This document shows positions 23,122-25,054 of a stretch of DNA of 25,054 nucleotides, piece by piece. Under the pieces are notes generated by a model, which did not search any database, was not told where the DNA came from, and was given only the letters and a program-made list of their open reading frames with translations. Origin of the DNA: Eikenella sp963548155 (GTDB lineage Bacteria > Pseudomonadota > Gammaproteobacteria > Burkholderiales > Neisseriaceae); the NCBI GenBank assembly GCA_963548155.1, contig CAUUTP010000023.1, positions 1-25,054 on the forward strand. The letters run 5' to 3'. The position numbers and the translations under genes are program-made. Numbering within the stretch: position 1 is the stretch's first letter; each line of letters opens with the position of its first letter.

Positions 23122-23149
23122 TATACGGCAAAGCAGCGGCATCGGTCAA
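23120..23149 (-). promoter_or_regulatory. Promoter of mraZ and the upstream dcw genes
   Basis: On the minus strand TTGACC (23144-23149) and TATAGT (23120-23125) are 18 bases apart, a good sigma-70-type match. Transcription would start near 23113, directly at the MraZ-type repeats, with a leader of about 60 bases to the GTG start. Confidence 0.7.
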
Positions 23150-23246
23150 TTGCAAACACAGTAAAAATCTACGATTAACAAACTGTTTTTACATAAGATA
23201 GTTAGTCTCAATCATCACGCTTGCCGTTTTCCGCGCAGCCCCGATT

Positions 23247-23274
23247 TTGCCTCCTAGCAGCAAGCCTTTATAAT
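23247..23274 (+). promoter_or_regulatory. Promoter of the MidA-family gene
   Basis: TTGCCT (23247-23252) and a perfect TATAAT (23269-23274) are 16 bases apart. Initiation near 23281 gives a 30-base leader to the ATG at 23311. It is divergent from the mraZ promoter, with about 100 bases between the -35 regions. Confidence 0.6.
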
Positions 23275-23310
23275 TGCGCACGTTTTCCAGATTATTCGCA
23301 TAATTGCTCT

Positions 23311-24462
23311 ATGAACCGCCCTACTCTGCCCGCCCCCGGCCCCGAAGCCCTTGCTGCCTCACAGGCACTGTGTGGCCTGATACAACAACGCATTCAGGCC
23401 AACCACGGCTTCCTGCCCTTTGCCGACTTCATGCAACTTGCGCTCTACCAACCGCAATATGGTTACTACACCGGCGGCGCGCACAAAATCGGCGCTGCCG
23501 GCGACTTCATCACCGCCCCCGCGCTCACCCCGCTGTTCGGGCAAACCCTCGCCATCCAGCTTCAATCCCTGCTGCCGCAAACCGCCGGCAATATCTACGA
23601 ATTCGGTGCAGGCACCGGCGAGCTGGCCGCCCAGCTGATCGGCAAACTTTCAGGTAGCCTCCGGCACTACTACATCATCGAAGTTTCCCCCGATTTAGCC
23701 GAACGCCAACGCCGCCACCTTGCCGCCGCCCTGCCCCAACACCAGCACCAAATCACGTGGCTCACCGAGCTGCCCGCCGAATTCGACGGCATCGTCATCG
23801 GCAACGAAGTGCTCGACGCCATGCCCTGCGACATCGTGCGTTATCAAAGCGGCCAATGGCAGCTGATGGGCGTGGGGCTGGATGCAAACCAACAATTCCA
23901 ATGGCAAAGCGCCCCCCTGCCGGCCGAGCTGCTGCCTGCTGCCCAAAAGCTACTGCCCACCATCGATGGCTACACCAGCGAACTGCACCTGCGCCAGCAA
24001 GCCTTCATCCGCACCCTCGCCCAGAGCCTCACACGCGGCGCCCTGCTCTTTATCGACTACGGCTTCGATGTCGCCCAGTATTACCATCCCCAGCGCAGCG
24101 GCGGCACCCTCATCGGCCACTACCGCCACCACGCCGTACACAATGCCTTCGAGCACATCGGCCTCACCGACCTTACCTGTCATGTAAATTTCACCGCCAT
24201 CGCCGAAGCCGCCTGCCAAGCCGGGCTCGACCTCATCGGCTACACCACCCAGGCCGCCTTTCTGCTCAACCTCGGCCTCACCGACCTGCTTGCTGCCCAA
24301 GGCGAACCGGAAAGCCAAGCCTACATCCGCGCCGCCACCGCCTGCCAAACCCTCCTCGCCCCGCAAGAAATGGGCGAACTCTTCAAAGTTATCGCCTTCG
24401 GCCGCAATATCGATCCCAACTGGCCAGGCTTCGCCCTCGGCGATCTGTGCCACAAGCTGTAA
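23311..24462 (+). CDS. SAM-dependent methyltransferase, MidA/NDUFAF7 family
   Basis: A 383-aa class I methyltransferase-like protein of the COG1565/DUF185 family. Its eukaryotic members (MidA/NDUFAF7) methylate an arginine of complex I subunit NDUFS2. The bacterial role is not settled. Features are the family opening FLPFADFMQLALYQPQYGYYTGG, GDFITAPALTPLFGQ, the SAM motif YEFGAGTGELA (about residues 104-114), IIEVSPDLAERQ, IVIGNEVLDAMP, FIDYGFDVAQYYHPQRSGGTL and a C-terminal FKVIAFGRN. The start is the ATG of MNRPTLPAPGP; a 30-residue longer frame would begin upstream of the promoter. A DUS encodes SGSL. The gene is divergent from mraZ and followed by a strong terminator. Confidence 0.93.
   Translation: MNRPTLPAPGPEALAASQALCGLIQQRIQANHGFLPFADFMQLALYQPQYGYYTGGAHKIGAAGDFITAPALTPLFGQTLAIQLQSLLPQTAGNIYEFGAGTGELAAQLIGKLSGSLRHYYIIEVSPDLAERQRRHLAAALPQHQHQITWLTELPAEFDGIVIGNEVLDAMPCDIVRYQSGQWQLMGVGLDANQQFQWQSAPLPAELLPAAQKLLPTIDGYTSELHLRQQAFIRTLAQSLTRGALLFIDYGFDVAQYYHPQRSGGTLIGHYRHHAVHNAFEHIGLTDLTCHVNFTAIAEAACQAGLDLIGYTTQAAFLLNLGLTDLLAAQGEPESQAYIRAATACQTLLAPQEMGELFKVIAFGRNIDPNWPGFALGDLCHKL
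23649..23660 (-). repeat. DUS inside the MidA-family gene
   Basis: Exact 12-mer, read on the plus strand as Ser-Gly-Ser-Leu just after the SAM-binding motif. Confidence 0.85.
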
Positions 24463-24484
24463 CCGTCGGTTGCCAATCAATATT

Positions 24485-24496
24485 TTCAGGTAGCCC
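24485..24496 (-). repeat. Variant DUS after the MidA-family gene
   Basis: TTCAGGTAGCCC, one mismatch at the outer base, between the gene stop and its terminator. Confidence 0.6.
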
Positions 24497-24516
24497 AACA
24501 AGCCAAGCCTGCCAAT

Positions 24517-24557
24517 AACAAAACGCTTGCGGAATCATGCTCCGCAAGCGTTTTGTT
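24517..24557 (+). terminator. Strong terminator of the MidA-family gene
   Basis: A perfect 17-bp stem (24517-24533 with 24541-24557, core AACGCTTGCGGA) with a 7-base loop, ending in TTTTGTTTTCC. It contains no DUS. The A-rich and T-rich arms make it potentially bidirectional. Confidence 0.88.
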
Positions 24558-24593
24558 TTCCTTGTTGCCTTGATGACATTGCCGAAAGCCTAA

Positions 24594-24605
24594 AGGCTAC
24601 CTGAA
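24594..24605 (+). repeat. Intergenic DUS
   Basis: Exact 12-mer between the terminator and the long DUS hairpin. Confidence 0.85.
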
Positions 24606-24637
24606 AGCTGCACGGCGGGCATTTATGCCCACTTAGG

Positions 24638-24677
24638 TTTTCAGGTAGCCTCTGCCTATGCAGAGGCTACCTGAAAA
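24638..24677. repeat. Perfect 18-bp DUS hairpin
   Basis: Two exact inverted DUS copies (24640-24651, 24664-24675) extend to an 18-bp perfect stem with a CTAT loop. It lies 80 bases beyond a complete terminator, so it is not needed to end the MidA-family transcript. It may end a transcript arriving from the right or simply be a DUS site. It abuts the left end of the insertion sequence. Confidence 0.75.
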
Positions 24678-24679
24678 TC

Positions 24680-25054
24680 AAAGGGCTGACGTAGATTAGC
24701 AGTTATGCCAGGCTACGAAAATGCAGATAACCAATTGTAAATTAAGCAAGAGAGTTCAAAAGAAACTACTTGAATTTTTTGTGCTCCAAGTTACCGCCCG
24801 TTCCGCTGCCGATATTTTGGGCATTCAGCCCAACTCCGCCATTCTGTTCTACCGCAAAATCCGTATGGTCATCAGCCATCATTTGGCCTTGGCTGCCGAT
24901 GAGGTTTTTGAGGGCTCTGTCGAGTTGGACGAAAGCTATTTCGGCGGACGGCGTAAAGGCAGATGTGGTCGCGGTGCGGCAGGAAAAGTGGTTGTCTTTG
25001 GCATTCTGAAACGCAACGGACGGGTCTATACCGTTGTGGCGGATAATGCCAAGT
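24680..25054 (+). mobile_element. Left part of an IS1595-family (IS1016-like) insertion sequence
   Basis: The element is recognised from its transposase. Its left end probably lies close to GGGCTGACGTAGATTAGCAG (from about 24683), directly after the DUS hairpin. Neither the right end nor the target duplication can be seen because the window stops inside the transposase. Confidence 0.7.
24721..25054 (+). CDS. IS1595-family transposase, 5' part
   Basis: An open frame of 111 codons runs from ATG (MQITNCKLSKRVQKKLLEFF) to the window edge without a stop. After the N-terminal helix-turn-helix-like part (ARSAADILGIQPNSAILFYRKI) it shows VELDESYFGGRRKG, the start of the ISXO2/IS1595 DDE domain with its first catalytic Asp, then RGAAGKVVVFGILKRNGRVY and VVADNAK. 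I recognise this as close to IS1016 transposases of Neisseria and Haemophilus. The remaining catalytic residues lie outside the window, so activity cannot be judged. An unrelated-frame open stretch at 24770-25009 is a shadow of this gene. Confidence 0.88.
   Translation, partial: MQITNCKLSKRVQKKLLEFFVLQVTARSAADILGIQPNSAILFYRKIRMVISHHLALAADEVFEGSVELDESYFGGRRKGRCGRGAAGKVVVFGILKRNGRVYTVVADNAK

Noticed and set aside
23359..24501. Antisense open frames under the MidA-family gene
   Set aside because: They are Gly/Ala/Val-rich mirror frames without start signals, opposite a well-supported methyltransferase.
1438..24675. DUS repeats as a CRISPR array or REP family
   Set aside because: Spacing is irregular, both orientations occur, many copies are inside genes, and the word matches a known uptake signal.
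24770..25009. Open frame of 79 codons at the right edge
   Set aside because: It is out of frame with the recognisable transposase starting at 24721, whose peptide matches the IS1595 family.

Overview
The window is a chromosomal segment from a betaproteobacterium of the family Neisseriaceae, most likely genus Eikenella. The strongest evidence is the 12-mer AGGCTACCTGAA. I counted 31 exact copies by eye on the two strands, plus several near matches. From memory this is the Eikenella dialect of the Neisseriaceae DNA uptake sequence (DUS). The cell-wall proteins are also close to Neisseria: PBP2 keeps the gonococcal residue numbering at its active-site motifs.

Almost the whole window is one division and cell wall (dcw) cluster, read on the minus strand from about 23.1 kb down to 0.24 kb. 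In transcription order it holds mraZ, rsmH, ftsL, ftsI(penA), murE, murF, an MBL-fold hydrolase, mraY, a small membrane protein, murD, a 205-aa unknown, ftsW, murG, murC, two tandem paralogous unknowns, ddl, ftsQ, ftsA and ftsZ. Together these genes make UDP-MurNAc-pentapeptide (MurC/D/E/F, Ddl), lipid I and lipid II (MraY, MurG), polymerise and crosslink septal peptidoglycan (FtsW, FtsI), and assemble the divisome (FtsZ, FtsA, FtsQ, FtsL). MraZ is the expected local regulator.

The cluster is interrupted by genes outside the classical set: an alpha/beta hydrolase on the opposite strand (14.65-15.42 kb), the MBL-fold enzyme overlapping the end of murF, a 101-aa membrane protein, a 205-aa unknown, and the paralogue pair at 4.6-6.7 kb. 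Inverted DUS pairs form hairpins at seven gene boundaries and probably cut this usually cotranscribed cluster into shorter units. Promoter-like sequences lie before mraZ, murC and ftsZ. The mraZ leader carries a 10-bp-phased run of GTG-led repeats, a likely MraZ operator.

Right of mraZ, a MidA-type SAM-dependent methyltransferase is divergently transcribed. It is followed by a 17-bp-stem terminator, a perfect 18-bp DUS hairpin, and the 5' part of an IS1595-family (IS1016-like) transposase cut by the window edge. Left of ftsZ lie its terminator and about 190 bases I cannot assign. No rRNA, tRNA or CRISPR was seen. I found no convincing wholly new system; the best candidates for unknown biology are the paralogue pair, the 205-aa protein and the regulatory and repeat architecture.
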